A stretch of 64,000 nt of DNA from Natronorubrum bangense (GCF_004799645.1 NZ_CP031305.1:2852001-2916000); one strand, 5' to 3'; positions 1 through 9,218 are shown, counted from the first letter of the stretch. Notes: generated by a model not told the origin, from the letters alone. Translations and numbers: made by a program.

Positions 1-56
1 TAGTCGAGTTCCTCAAGCACCGTCTCGAGGGCATTGAGCTTGACAGCTTGTGCCAT
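1..56 (-). CDS. 5' fragment of a hypothetical protein (runs off the window)
   Basis: Only the first 18 codons are visible, starting at the ATG at 56 and reading MAQAVKLNALETVLEELD before the edge. No domain can be assigned from this. The Leu/Glu-rich opening resembles short haloarchaeal proteins of unknown function, but that is an impression only. It is transcribed in the same direction as the oxidoreductase gene upstream of it. Confidence 0.5.
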   Translation of the reverse strand, partial: MAQAVKLNALETVLEELD

Positions 57-178
57 AGAACAGCCACGACTGCCGTCGGCTTAGCGGTATGGATGGATCA
101 GATTTCGTGATCATCTGGTGGCTCTTGATCGGGATTCGAAGAGATCGATTCGACGTTTACCTGCAGTATTCGGCCGTC

Positions 179-1144
179 TTAGGGCTCGATAACGAGCTTT
201 CCGAGGACGCTCTCGGTCATCACGTCACGCTGGGCTTGTCCGGCTTCCTCGAGGTCGTAGCTTCGGGCGATCTCGATCGACAGCGCGTCCGTCGCCATGA
301 GATGGGCCACGCCCCGCAGCGGAACGCGCAGATCCGGCGTGTTGAACATGCTCATGAACTGGTAGTTGACGTCTTTCGAGCGGGCGACCCCGTCGTTCGT
401 AAACGCCGGGTCGGGACTGTTCTCGCCGATGCCGACGACGCGGGCCCCCGTCGCGGCGACGTCCGCATCGAACTGGAGGTAGTCGTCCAGCCGGTGGTCG
501 AGGATCACGTCGACGCCGCCGTCGCTGGCCTCGAGCGTCGCCTCCGTGAGGTCGTCGCGCGCGTAGTCGAGGACAGTTTCGGCACCGAGGGCCTCGAGGT
601 CGTCGTGATAATCCTCGGCGGCGGTGGTGAGCACGCGGGCACTAACTGCGGCCCCGATCTGGACGGCAGCGTGGCCGACGCCGCCGGAGCCGCCGTGGAT
701 GAGACAGTACTCGGCGGGGTCGAGGGCGGCGTGGTCGACCAGCGCGCGCCAGGCGGTAACGGCGACGACGCCCGCCGCGCCGGCCTCAGTCAGATCTGCA
801 TCGTTGGGCAGGTGGACGACGCGGTCGGTTGGAATCGTCGCGTACTCGGCATACGCGCCCTGAGCGGAGGCGTTGCCGATGCCGGTGCCGAAGACGCGGT
901 CGCCTTCCTCGAACGCCGTGACGGCCGAGCCGGTTTCCGCGACGACGCCGGCGATGTCGACGCCCGGCGTGAACGGGACCGAAACCGGCTCATAGGAGCC
1001 ATCCCGGAAGTAGGTGTCGACAGGATTGACCCCCGCCGCGGCCACCTCGACGAGCAACTCGTCGCTGTCAGGCTTGGGTTGGTCAACCTCGTCTACTTGC
1101 AGTACATCCGCGTCACCGTGTTCGTGAAGGCGTACAGCTCGCAT
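179..1144 (-). CDS. NADPH:quinone oxidoreductase, zinc-independent MDR family
   Basis: This 321-residue protein looks like a quinone reductase of the medium-chain dehydrogenase/reductase superfamily. Such enzymes transfer hydride from NADPH to quinones or enones in the cytoplasm. The N-terminal half has the GroES-like fold signature (AAGVNPVDTYFRDG near residue 40). The Rossmann half has the nucleotide-binding GGSGGVG motif near residues 151-157. No structural-zinc Cys cluster is seen, which fits the quinone oxidoreductase branch rather than alcohol dehydrogenase. An in-frame ATG lies 16 codons upstream, but homology starts at MRAVRLHEHG, so that start was chosen. It stands alone; its physiological substrate cannot be deduced. 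Confidence 0.88.
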   Translation of the reverse strand: MRAVRLHEHGDADVLQVDEVDQPKPDSDELLVEVAAAGVNPVDTYFRDGSYEPVSVPFTPGVDIAGVVAETGSAVTAFEEGDRVFGTGIGNASAQGAYAEYATIPTDRVVHLPNDADLTEAGAAGVVAVTAWRALVDHAALDPAEYCLIHGGSGGVGHAAVQIGAAVSARVLTTAAEDYHDDLEALGAETVLDYARDDLTEATLEASDGGVDVILDHRLDDYLQFDADVAATGARVVGIGENSPDPAFTNDGVARSKDVNYQFMSMFNTPDLRVPLRGVAHLMATDALSIEIARSYDLEEAGQAQRDVMTESVLGKLVIEP

Positions 1145-1209
1145 GACGTTCGAGCACACGCCACAGAACCGTATAAGCGTACAGTTCCACACCTCTTGGC
1201 AGGCATATT

Positions 1210-1359
1210 TCAGCTGTCGTCCGACTCGTCGGCGTCGTGATCCTCAGCTGACTGGTTTGCGGTCCACCAGTCGATTGCGAGCCACGGAAGCGAGAGGGTG
1301 ACGAGCCCCGCGATCAGCGCGAGTGCGAACACCAGCGATTCGATGAGACTCTCGGCCAT
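1210..1359 (-). CDS. small single-pass membrane protein, unknown function
   Basis: A 49-residue protein starting MAESLIESLVFALALIAG. It has one hydrophobic segment of about 25 residues (roughly 7-30) containing two tryptophans near its end, followed by a short, strongly acidic tail (AEDHDADESDDS). The upstream in-frame ATG at 1419 would add a 20-residue leader that looks non-coding, so the later start is preferred. Small membrane proteins of this design are common in haloarchaea and rarely have assigned functions. It lies between two metabolic genes on the same strand and is probably transcribed on its own. Confidence 0.6.
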   Translation of the reverse strand: MAESLIESLVFALALIAGLVTLSLPWLAIDWWTANQSAEDHDADESDDS

Positions 1360-1440
1360 GTGCGACTCGAGGTGTTCGATTCCATGAATGATAGTCTTCC
1401 CGAATCGAAAAATCGTCACTCGGTTCGGTCGTACTCGCGT

Positions 1441-2562
1441 CTATCGCACCGCCTGTGTCGCCTCGTCGATGATCTCGAGCGCCTCCTTCAGCTCGTCCAT
1501 CCCGGTCGCATACGAGAGGCGAGCGTAGCCCTCGCCGTTTGCGCCGAAGGCATCGCCAGGGACGACGACCACACCCCGGTCGAGCACTTCCGCACACCAG
1601 CCCTCGGGCACTTTCGGCATGACGTAGAACGCGCCTTCGGGTTTCGGAACGTCGAGGCCGGCGTCCTCGAGACCATCGAGCACGACGTCACGGCGATCCT
1701 CGAACGCCGCGACCATCTCGTCGACCGGGTCCTGTGGCCCCGTCAGCGCGGCTTCAGCGGCGTACTGGGCGGGTGCGGAGGCACAGGCTTGCCCGTACTG
1801 GTGGACCCGAAGCATGCGTTCGATGCGCCGATTGGAGCCAACGACCCAGCCGAGTCGCCAGCCGGTCATCGAGTAGGTTTTCGAGCAGGCGCTGACAGTG
1901 ACGACGTTGTCCGTCTCGGCGAACTGCATCGGCGGATGATGTGTGCCCTCGAAGACGATGTGTTCGTACACCTCATCCGAGAGACAGAGGACGTCGTGTT
2001 CGTCCGCGATGCGGGCAAACTCACGCATATCGTCTTCGCTCTGGACCGCGCCGGTCGGGTTGGCTGGGCTGTTGACAACGAAAATGGCGGTGTCGTCCGT
2101 AATGGCCTCCTCGACGGTAGCGGGATCGAGCGTCAGATCCTCACGCAGCCCGACGGGTTTGGGCGTCCCACCGGCAATCTTCGTCAAGGCATCATACGAG
2201 ACGAAGCCCGGGTCGGGAAAGATCACTTCTTGACCCGGATCGACGTGGGCCTGAAGAACGAGATGCAGCGCCTCGCTGCCGCCCGACGTCGCGATTAGGT
2301 CTTCAGGATCGATCTCGAGGCCGTAGTCGCGGTCGTACTTCGCCGAAATCGCCTCTCGGAGGCTGTGTGTCCCCTTGTTCGAGGTGTACGCGTCGGTCAG
2401 GCCGGATTCAATCGCCTCGATCGCGCCGCGGCGGGCGTGGGCGGGCGTCGGAAAGTCCGGCTGTCCGATGCCGAGGTTGATCGCGTCGTCACCTGCAGCC
2501 TCGAACACTTTCCGAATGCCACTGATCGATACCTGCTCGACCCGATTTGCGAATGTAGTCAT
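1441..2562 (-). CDS. PLP-dependent aminotransferase, class I (aspartate aminotransferase family)
   Basis: A complete 373-residue fold-type I aminotransferase. Expected landmarks are present: GIGQPDFPTP near the N terminus, the cofactor-contact NSPANPTG (Asn about 164), Asp196 and Tyr199 in SDEVYE, the PLP Schiff-base lysine in SACSKTYSMTGWRLG (Lys228, with Arg236), and the carboxylate-binding Arg in YARLSYATG near the C terminus. It transfers an amino group between an amino acid and a 2-oxoacid. The exact substrate (aspartate, aromatic or alanine) cannot be told from the motifs. The start ATG is followed at once by conserved sequence. No operon partner is evident. Confidence 0.9.
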   Translation of the reverse strand: MTTFANRVEQVSISGIRKVFEAAGDDAINLGIGQPDFPTPAHARRGAIEAIESGLTDAYTSNKGTHSLREAISAKYDRDYGLEIDPEDLIATSGGSEALHLVLQAHVDPGQEVIFPDPGFVSYDALTKIAGGTPKPVGLREDLTLDPATVEEAITDDTAIFVVNSPANPTGAVQSEDDMREFARIADEHDVLCLSDEVYEHIVFEGTHHPPMQFAETDNVVTVSACSKTYSMTGWRLGWVVGSNRRIERMLRVHQYGQACASAPAQYAAEAALTGPQDPVDEMVAAFEDRRDVVLDGLEDAGLDVPKPEGAFYVMPKVPEGWCAEVLDRGVVVVPGDAFGANGEGYARLSYATGMDELKEALEIIDEATQAVR

Positions 2563-2708
2563 GTCTATACGGGTGGTGCCGATCCCGATAACTCTTGATG
2601 TGTGTCCATTCCACCAGCCGCCCGCACATCTAGACGGTCGCGATACTATTGTCTACGGAACTGAACGTGACGAAACCGATATACGTCCTCCAGCGCAGTA
2701 GTCTGGTA

Positions 2709-3362
2709 ATGACGTACTCTCGACGGCGCCTTCTCGCTGCCGGCGCGACCGGAACGCTCGCGTTGACAGCCGGCTGTCTCGATTTCGTCCGTGGCACTGG
2801 CCCGCTCGAACTCGAGGCCCAACGGGTCGCCCCGACCGACGAGGCGCTCGCCGAAACCGGCTACGAGGAATCGGAGATCACGGACCGATCGATCGATGAA
2901 ACGATCGAACTCGGCGTCGAGCGCGACGTTCGGGCAACGGTCTGGACGTCGATCTATTCGAAGACCGTCGACTATCAGGGCCACGAGTACGAGGGCAGTT
3001 CCTTCGTTGCCGTCTCGATTCCGGACTACTCGGTGCTTGGCTACTCGGCGAACCCGGTCGGGAACATGGACAACGAGGAACTCCTCGAGGAGTTTCTGGA
3101 CGAACTCGACGATGATCACTCGGTCGAGAACATCACCCACCAAGAGTCGTTCTCCCTCGATATCTTGGAGGAGAGCCGAGACGTCGACGTCTTCGAGGGT
3201 GAAACCGAGTTCCGAGGAGAGCTGCTCGATATCGAGATTACGTTGACCTCGTTCAGCCACGAGGACGATATTCTCGTCTTGATCGGCACCTACCCCGCCC
3301 CACTCGCCGAGGAATCGGCCAACACCGAACTCCTCATGGAATCCGTCGAACACCCCGTATAG
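2709..3362 (+). CDS. predicted Tat lipoprotein, DUF6517-like
   Basis: A 217-residue secreted lipoprotein. The N terminus MTYSRRRLLAAGATGTLALTAGC has a twin-arginine motif and a lipobox with Cys23, so it should be exported folded by Tat and anchored by lipid on the outer face of the membrane. The mature part is acidic and repeats the theme of charged beta strands without recognised catalytic residues. I recognise it as similar to the haloarchaeal DUF6517 family from memory, with no known role. An upstream in-frame ATG at 2649 would bury the signal peptide internally and was rejected. Confidence 0.75.
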   Translation: MTYSRRRLLAAGATGTLALTAGCLDFVRGTGPLELEAQRVAPTDEALAETGYEESEITDRSIDETIELGVERDVRATVWTSIYSKTVDYQGHEYEGSSFVAVSIPDYSVLGYSANPVGNMDNEELLEEFLDELDDDHSVENITHQESFSLDILEESRDVDVFEGETEFRGELLDIEITLTSFSHEDDILVLIGTYPAPLAEESANTELLMESVEHPV

Positions 3363-3484
3363 ACAGCAGCGAGTAGAACTCAAGTCGGACCCGGGCCGTA
3401 GTCGTTTCGTCTGTTGATTTCACGAGGAGCGCCGTCGCTGCTCGATCGAACCACTCGAAAAATATCGACTCGTCGTGTGGCGAG

Positions 3485-4348
3485 TTAGTAGAACTCGCGG
3501 ACGAGGTCCATCGCGTCGTCAGGAGCGCCCTCCGGAATTTCGGACATATCCTCGGTGACGCCGTGTTGTTCGTGGTACGGGACGGAGTTTTCGTCCTGGT
3601 ACATGACGCCCTGGTACTCTTTGTCGCTGTCGAGGATGACCTGTTTGGCCGCCTCGTAGTCGGTTGGGTCGTGCCCCTCTTCTTTGAGGTCGACTAAGTT
3701 GTCGCGGAAGTAGTCGTAGGTGTCGACGTCGTTGAACGTGACACACGGGCTGAAGACGTTCACGAAGCCAAAGCCGTCGTGTTCGACGGCCTTCTGGACG
3801 ATTTCCTGATGGCGAAGCGCGTCGGAACTGAACGACTGCGCGATGAAGGATGCACCGGAGGCAAGCGCGAGCGCGAGCGGGTTGACCGGTGGCTGTTTCG
3901 ATCCTTCTGGCGTCGTCGAGGTCTCGAAGTCCGAGCGCGAGGTCGGCGACGCTTGTCCTTTCGTCAGGCCGTAGATACGGTTGTCCATGACGACGTAGGT
4001 CATGTCGACGTTCCGGCGGACGGCGTGGACGAAGTGGCCGGCACCGATCGAGTACCCGTCACCGTCACCACCGGCGACCATCACTTCGATGTCCGGTCGG
4101 GCCATCTTGACACCGGTTCCAACGGGGAGTGCACGGCCGTGAACCCCGTGGAGGGCGTAGCTGTGCATGTAGGTCCCGATCTTGCCGGAACAGCCGATTC
4201 CGGCGACCACGAACGTGTTGTCGGGGTCGTTGCCGGTTTCGGCGAGGGCTTTCATCATGCCGTTCATCGTCCCGAAGTCACCGCACCCGGGACACCAGGT
4301 CGGCTGCTTGTCGGATTTGAAGTCTGTGAATCGGACGTCGGAGCTCAT
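3485..4348 (-). CDS. korB: 2-oxoacid:ferredoxin oxidoreductase, beta subunit
   Basis: The 287-residue beta subunit of a haloarchaeal 2-oxoacid (2-oxoglutarate or pyruvate) ferredoxin oxidoreductase, which decarboxylates 2-oxoacids to acyl-CoA and reduces ferredoxin. Thiamine diphosphate binding is shown by GDGDGYSIGAGH (about residues 95-105) through MDN at about 121-123. The [4Fe-4S] ligands are visible as WCPGCG (Cys19, Cys22), GCSGK (Cys53) and Cys202 in FSPCVTF. The start overlaps the alpha-subunit stop by four bases, so the two are translationally coupled. The kor name rests on similarity to the Halobacterium pair; motifs alone cannot separate KorB from PorB. Confidence 0.92.
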   Translation of the reverse strand: MSSDVRFTDFKSDKQPTWCPGCGDFGTMNGMMKALAETGNDPDNTFVVAGIGCSGKIGTYMHSYALHGVHGRALPVGTGVKMARPDIEVMVAGGDGDGYSIGAGHFVHAVRRNVDMTYVVMDNRIYGLTKGQASPTSRSDFETSTTPEGSKQPPVNPLALALASGASFIAQSFSSDALRHQEIVQKAVEHDGFGFVNVFSPCVTFNDVDTYDYFRDNLVDLKEEGHDPTDYEAAKQVILDSDKEYQGVMYQDENSVPYHEQHGVTEDMSEIPEGAPDDAMDLVREFY

Positions 4349-6102
4349 TGTGCTGGCACCTCTTCGGAGAGTTTCTCGGTAATCTGTTCGGCGAGTTCGT
4401 CCGCTTTGAAGCGAACGCCCGTGTATTTGTTAATGCGTTTCACACGGGTAAGGACATCGTGTTCGATAAGATCAGCGAACTGTCCCGTGGCGTTACACTC
4501 GACGACGATCACGTCGTCTGCAGCTTCGATCTCGTCGGTGAGATCCGGTCGTGGGAAGATGTACGGAACCGAGATGACGCGGATGTCGATGCCGTCTTCC
4601 TCGAGGTAGTCGAGTGCTTCGGCGAGTGCGCCTTCGTTGGAGCCCCAAGAAATGATGAGGTTGTCGGCGTCTTCGTTGCCGAACTCTCGGTAGTCCCAGT
4701 TCTCGTTTTCTTTTGCGGTCTCGACCTTTCGAGATCGCTTGTCGACCTGTTCGACACGCTCGTCCTGTTCTTCGGTCCGGCGACCGAGTTCGTCGTGCTC
4801 TAAGCCCGTGCTCATGTGTGCGCCGTCAGTCGTTCCGGGGATCGCACGGGGACTGACACCGTCGTCGGTGACGGCGTGGGCGCGGAAACGGCCCTGTTCG
4901 TCGAGCCACTCGTCGATGTTGTCCTCGTCGACGAGCTTGCCGCGGTCGATCTCGACGTCGTCCATGTCGAACGCCTCCGGCGGGAACGTCTGTTCGGTAA
5001 CAGACATTGCCAGGTCGGAGATGAGGAACACCGGCGTCTGGTATTTTTCGGCGAGGTTGAACGCCTCGACCGTCTTCCAGAAGCACTCGGTGATCGACGT
5101 GGGCGCGACGACAAAGCGTGGGACTTCGCCGTGGCCAGCGTACAGCGCCATGTTGAGGTCGCCCTGTTCCTGTTTCGTCGGCATCCCCGTCGAGGGACCG
5201 GATCGCTGGACGTCACAGATGACCAGCGGCGTCTCGCTGGTTGCGACCAGGCCGAAGGTTTCGGTCATGAGGTCGATCCCGGCACCAGATGTCGCGGTCA
5301 TCGATCGGGCACCGGCGCGTGCGCCACCGAGAGCCATGTTGATCGCCGAGAGTTCGTCTTCGGCCTGCACGACGTGACCGCCGTAGTCCTCGATTCGGCC
5401 CGTCAGATACTCCATGATCGACGTCGCGGGCGTGATGGGGTAGCCGGCGTAGAATCGGCAGCCAGCGGCGAGTGCGCCCATCCCGATCGCTTCGTTACCG
5501 TTGAGGAGGACGTAGTCGTTGTCGGTGGTCTCGAGGTTGTAGCCGAGGTGATCCAGGTCGTAGTGCTCCTGGACGTACTCCTGTCCTGCACGGGCGGCGG
5601 CTTTGTTGTTCTCGACGATCTTCGAGCCTTTGCCACCGAAGCGCTTCTCTAAGGCTTCGTCGAGGTACTCGACGTTGAAGCCAGTGATCTCACACGCGGC
5701 ACCGAGGGCGACGATGTTGCGCATGATTGCGCCACCGGCGTCTTCGGCGAGCGATTTCAGTGGGACGTCGACGGCGTTCATCTCCTCAGGGATCTCCGCT
5801 TCCCAGGACCGTTCGCCGTCGTAGATGATCGCACTGTCCTCGTGGAGTTCGTCGAGGTTTTCGTCGATCGTTCGCTGTGTCAACGCGACCAGAATGTCCA
5901 GTCGGTCGACGACGCTCTGGACCTGATCGACGGACGTGCGAATCTTGTAGGCTGTGTAGCCACCGCGGATTCGCGACGCGAAGTCTTTCGACGTGAATAC
6001 GTGTCGTCCGGCTCGGGAAAGTGCCTGAGCGAAGATTTTTCCGGTGGAGTCGATACCATCACCGGCTTCGCCTCCGACCGCCCAGTTGAGATCCTCAGCC
6101 AT
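4345..6102 (-). CDS. korA: 2-oxoacid:ferredoxin oxidoreductase, fused gamma-alpha subunit
   Basis: A 585-residue subunit in which the gamma domain (about 1-190, with GGEAGDGIDSTGKIFAQA and the SRIRGGYTAYKIR loop) is fused ahead of the pyrimidine-binding alpha domain (about 195-585, with GNEAIGMGALAAGCRFYAGYPITPATSIMEY). The C-terminal portion has the transketolase-like segment ISWGSNEGALAEAL. This two-subunit architecture is the usual haloarchaeal form. It is the first gene of a two-gene operon with the beta subunit. Upstream, the minus strand carries an A/T-rich element near 6124-6135 that could be its TATA box. Confidence 0.92.
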   Translation of the reverse strand: MAEDLNWAVGGEAGDGIDSTGKIFAQALSRAGRHVFTSKDFASRIRGGYTAYKIRTSVDQVQSVVDRLDILVALTQRTIDENLDELHEDSAIIYDGERSWEAEIPEEMNAVDVPLKSLAEDAGGAIMRNIVALGAACEITGFNVEYLDEALEKRFGGKGSKIVENNKAAARAGQEYVQEHYDLDHLGYNLETTDNDYVLLNGNEAIGMGALAAGCRFYAGYPITPATSIMEYLTGRIEDYGGHVVQAEDELSAINMALGGARAGARSMTATSGAGIDLMTETFGLVATSETPLVICDVQRSGPSTGMPTKQEQGDLNMALYAGHGEVPRFVVAPTSITECFWKTVEAFNLAEKYQTPVFLISDLAMSVTEQTFPPEAFDMDDVEIDRGKLVDEDNIDEWLDEQGRFRAHAVTDDGVSPRAIPGTTDGAHMSTGLEHDELGRRTEEQDERVEQVDKRSRKVETAKENENWDYREFGNEDADNLIISWGSNEGALAEALDYLEEDGIDIRVISVPYIFPRPDLTDEIEAADDVIVVECNATGQFADLIEHDVLTRVKRINKYTGVRFKADELAEQITEKLSEEVPAQ

Positions 6103-6255
6103 GTTATGCAGAACGTTGCTCCCAGTAAATGAAAAGGCTTCTGAAAGCTTGAGCAGTTTTTCCGGTTCTGAAAAGAGGTTTTTACTCTGGGGTGAGTATA
6201 TCGGACGAAAGATCGAACGGAACGGCTTTTCATGCTCCCGCCGAACCGGTTCGAT

Positions 6256-6924
6256 ATGGAAGGGACGCCAGTTACCGTCAAATCAGTACGTGAAGTCGGT
6301 CCCGGAACCGTTGCGCTCGAACTCGAGACGCCCGACGGGTTCGATGCTGCACCCGGCCAGTTCGTCTTGCTCCGAGCCATCCCCTGGGACGTCGCGGACG
6401 ACGAGGAGGTCGACGAGGACGACGTCGTCATGCGCCACTACACGCTCTCGTCACCGTCTGTCAACGAGACGTTCGAGATCACGGTCGGGATCGACCCCGA
6501 CGGCGACCTCTCGCCATGGCTCGCTGATCTCGAGGGCGGCGAAACCGTCCACATCGACGGGCCGTTCGGGACGATCACATACGAGCGCGACGAAGACGTC
6601 GTCGCTGTCGCCGGCGGCCCAGGGGTTGGCCCTGCAGTGTCGATCGCCGAAGCAGCCCAGGAGTCGGGCCACGACGCAGTGGTCATCTACCAAGACGACG
6701 AGCCAGCCCACGCCGAGCGACTCGAGGCCCTCGAGGATGCAGGCGCAGCCGTCGCGACTCTCGATGCCGACGACAGCGATGGACTGGCCGAGGCGGTCGA
6801 AACACACCTCGCGGACGGCCAACTCTACGTCTTTGGCTTTGAATCGTTCGTGACAGCCGTTGCGGACGCAATCGAGGACGCCGGTGGCGATTCCGACGAG
6901 GCGCTGATCGAGAACTTCGGCTGA
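6256..6924 (+). CDS. FAD-dependent oxidoreductase of the ferredoxin reductase-like family
   Basis: A 222-residue flavoprotein. The N-terminal beta-barrel carries the FAD-contact motif RHYTLSSPS (about 61-69), and the C-terminal Rossmann half has GGPGVGPA (about 119-126), expected for NAD(P) or its remnant. No Cys-rich iron-sulfur motif follows, unlike PyrK-type dihydroorotate dehydrogenase subunits. Start chosen at MEGTPVTVKSV; the ATG eight codons upstream lies where a promoter would be. It is divergent from korAB and shares a 150-base intergenic region with it, which suggests, but does not prove, a link to ferredoxin redox balance. Confidence 0.8.
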   Translation: MEGTPVTVKSVREVGPGTVALELETPDGFDAAPGQFVLLRAIPWDVADDEEVDEDDVVMRHYTLSSPSVNETFEITVGIDPDGDLSPWLADLEGGETVHIDGPFGTITYERDEDVVAVAGGPGVGPAVSIAEAAQESGHDAVVIYQDDEPAHAERLEALEDAGAAVATLDADDSDGLAEAVETHLADGQLYVFGFESFVTAVADAIEDAGGDSDEALIENFG

Positions 6925-7006
6925 ACGCTCACCGTTTGCGTTCACCCGCAGTTTCCCGTTGTTCGCAAGCACATGTTTCTCCCGCGCTCCTCCACTACTC
7001 AGTCGC

Positions 7007-7399
7007 ATGGTTGACGACGACCTTGAACTCGAGCGCGAACTCGGCAATGCAACCATCGTCTACGACGACCCCGATGAGGGGGCGGTCGAAAAGACGGTGC
7101 CGAACGAACACGTCGCCTACTTTCAGGATCACTGGATCATCAAGACCGACGAGGACGACCAGGGCCACGACATCGTTCGGCGGATTCCGTCGGGGCGGGT
7201 CCACTACGTCGAACGGTCCGTCGAACAGTTCGAAGACGAGGTCGAGACCCTGGTCGATCGGGTCCAGTCGTTTGCCAGCAATCTCCAGACGAAGATCCCG
7301 GTCGGTGGCGACAGCGACGAACGAAGCGAACAGCGCGAGCCACACCGCATCGACGTCGGGTCCGGGGCCATCGACGAGCGCGACGAGCCGGATCGGTAA
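7007..7399 (+). CDS. hypothetical acidic protein
   Basis: A 130-residue protein, unknown function. It opens MVDDDLELERELGNATIVYDD, is strongly acidic, and has a predicted helical region around VERSVEQFEDEVETLVDRVQSFASNLQ (about 67-93) that could form a coiled coil, followed by a disordered charged tail. No membrane segment or catalytic motif is visible. The start at 7007 was preferred to an ATG 16 codons upstream because the extra residues look non-coding. It sits convergent with the epimerase gene. Confidence 0.65.
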   Translation: MVDDDLELERELGNATIVYDDPDEGAVEKTVPNEHVAYFQDHWIIKTDEDDQGHDIVRRIPSGRVHYVERSVEQFEDEVETLVDRVQSFASNLQTKIPVGGDSDERSEQREPHRIDVGSGAIDERDEPDR

Positions 7400-7433
7400 C
7401 TCGAGTCGCGTCGGTGCACAGTCGGCCGCGAAC

Positions 7434-7817
7434 TCAGTGCTCGACGAACTCGACCAGAATGCCGCCTGTGTCTTTTGGATGTAAAAAAGCGACCTCGTGG
7501 CCCCACGCACCGGGTCGTGGCTCCTCGTCGATCAGCGTCACGTCGTGCTCGCGTGCGCGCTCGAGTGCGCCCTCGATGTCGTCCGTCGCGAGCGCGAGGT
7601 GGTGTATCCCCGCGCCGTTAGACTCGAGATAGCGCGCGATCGTGCCGTCTTCGAGCGGTTCGAGCAACTCGAGGTAGCTCTCGCCACACTCGAGGAAAAC
7701 GACGCGCATCCCGTCGAACTCCTCTTCATGGACGGCCTCGAGGCCGAACAGGTCTTCGTACAGTGTTGCGAGTTCTCGTGCGTCTTCGGTCGCGATTCCC
7801 GCGTGATCGAAGTGCAT
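7434..7817 (-). CDS. mce: methylmalonyl-CoA epimerase
   Basis: A 127-residue glyoxalase/VOC-fold protein that interconverts the (2S) and (2R) forms of methylmalonyl-CoA in propionyl-CoA metabolism. The two beta-alpha-beta-beta-beta modules and the metal ligands are recognisable: His5 in HFDHAGIA, the Glu in SYLELLEP (about 55), the His in GIHHLAL (about 75) and the Glu in LVEFVEH near the end. Length matches the family. Start placed at MHFDHAGIA; nine extra upstream residues lie before the conserved region. The mutase large subunit is encoded 2 kb away on the same strand, supporting the assignment. Confidence 0.9.
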   Translation of the reverse strand: MHFDHAGIATEDARELATLYEDLFGLEAVHEEEFDGMRVVFLECGESYLELLEPLEDGTIARYLESNGAGIHHLALATDDIEGALERAREHDVTLIDEEPRPGAWGHEVAFLHPKDTGGILVEFVEH

Positions 7818-7918
7818 GGGAGACCGTTTCGTGGGGGGCGACAAATATCGCGGTGATATCGATCGCTAACAGTAGGCCGGCGAATATATCGGCTGCGAGG
7901 ACGTACAGTACTGCGTAT

Positions 7919-8233
7919 ATGCAGATAGCGAACACTGAAACGGTCCCCGACCGCGACATCGTCGACGTTCTCGGAATCGCCCGCGGAAACACCGTTGAGG
8001 CGCGAAACGTCGGCCGGGACATCACACAGTCGATTCGTAACGTCTTCGGCGGCGAACTCAAGGCGTACTCCGATCTCCTCTCGAAGGCGCGAGACGAGGC
8101 GATCGACCGCATGGTCGCAGACGCCGAGCGGATGGGTGCCGATGCCGTCGTCAACGTCCGCCTCGAGACCTCTCAGATCACCGACGGCGGCTCCGAAGTG
8201 ATGGCCTACGGCACGGCCGTTCGACTTCGATAA
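7919..8233 (+). CDS. YbjQ/UPF0145 family protein
   Basis: A 104-residue protein of the YbjQ (UPF0145) family, recognised by the pattern VLGIARGNTVEARNVGRDI, the central FGGELKAYSDLLSKARDEAIDRM and the terminal GADAVVNVRLETSQI. The fold is a small alpha/beta oligomer-forming domain; no reaction is established for the family. The start is the ATG that begins conserved sequence; the preceding in-frame extension overlaps the divergent epimerase gene. A TATA-like stretch (gaatatatcgg) lies about 30 bases upstream, consistent with a leaderless transcript. Confidence 0.85.
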   Translation: MQIANTETVPDRDIVDVLGIARGNTVEARNVGRDITQSIRNVFGGELKAYSDLLSKARDEAIDRMVADAERMGADAVVNVRLETSQITDGGSEVMAYGTAVRLR

Positions 8234-8275
8234 GATCGCGGACCGACCGCGGAATCGACGCCTCGAGTTCGGCCG

Positions 8276-9115
8276 TTACCGAAGCCCGAGCGTGGCCGCC
8301 AGTCGGTCCCAGCGACTATCGCCGACCTCGGCGACGGCCGCCAGTTCGTCGGGCGACAGCTCGAAATCGAAGACGTCCGCGTTCGCCTCGATATGTCGGT
8401 GGCTCGCTGCTTTCGGGATCGCCGCGACGGCTGGCTGCTGGAGCAGCCACCGCAGCGCGACCTGTGCTGCTGACTTCCCGTACGGTTCGCCGATCGCCTC
8501 GAGTCGATCATCGCCTGGCACAACGCCCTCCGCGAGTGGGCTGTACGCGGTGAGACAGATCCCGTGGTCGACACAGTACTCGAGCAGCTCGTCCTGATCG
8601 TGATAGGGGTGGTATTTCACCTGATTCGCGACGATTGGCGTCTCGGAGTGCTCGCGGGCGGCCTCGAGGCCATCGACGCCGAAATTGCTGACACCGATCT
8701 GGTCGACGTGACCGTCGTTCTGGAGCTCGTTCATCGCCGCCAGCGTCTCCTCGAGCGGGGCCTGCTTGCTTGGCGCGTGGAGCAAAAGGAGGTCGACGGT
8801 CGACAGGCTGAGTCGCTCGAGGCTCGCGCGCGTCGACTCGAGAACGTCGTCGAAAGCGGCGTTGTCGGGATGGACCTTGGTAACGACAACGACGTCGTCG
8901 CGGTCGACCTCGCTTGCGGCGACGGCTGCGCCGACTGCACGCTCGTTGTCGTACATCTGGGCGGTGTCGATATGGCGGTATCCGACCTCGAGGGCCCGTT
9001 CGACGGCCCGCTGGCACTCGTCGCCGGTTATCCGTGCAGTGCCGAAACCGAGCGCCGGAATCTCGGCATCGCCGACCGTCACTGTTGCTGTCGACACCGT
9101 CGAACGTGAATCCAT
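8276..9115 (-). CDS. aldo/keto reductase
   Basis: A 279-residue TIM-barrel NADPH-dependent aldo/keto reductase. The catalytic tetrad is visible: Asp and Tyr in HIDTAQMYDNE, Lys in VVTKVHP and His in LLLLHAP. The C-terminal cofactor-binding loop IPKAASHRHIEANADVFDF is typical. Substrate is unknown; members reduce aldehydes, ketones or sugars. The start MDSRSTVSTATV was chosen over an ATG ten codons upstream. It is convergent with the YbjQ gene; the two stop codons are about 40 bases apart. Confidence 0.9.
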   Translation of the reverse strand: MDSRSTVSTATVTVGDAEIPALGFGTARITGDECQRAVERALEVGYRHIDTAQMYDNERAVGAAVAASEVDRDDVVVVTKVHPDNAAFDDVLESTRASLERLSLSTVDLLLLHAPSKQAPLEETLAAMNELQNDGHVDQIGVSNFGVDGLEAAREHSETPIVANQVKYHPYHDQDELLEYCVDHGICLTAYSPLAEGVVPGDDRLEAIGEPYGKSAAQVALRWLLQQPAVAAIPKAASHRHIEANADVFDFELSPDELAAVAEVGDSRWDRLAATLGLR

Positions 9116-9218
9116 ACGCCAACAATCACTGGCCCGGCTCTTCAAACCGATCCAGCACCGCCTCGAGAACAGCCCGCGCTGCCGGTCAGGATGTGTTGGA
9201 CGTCACACGAAACAGACG

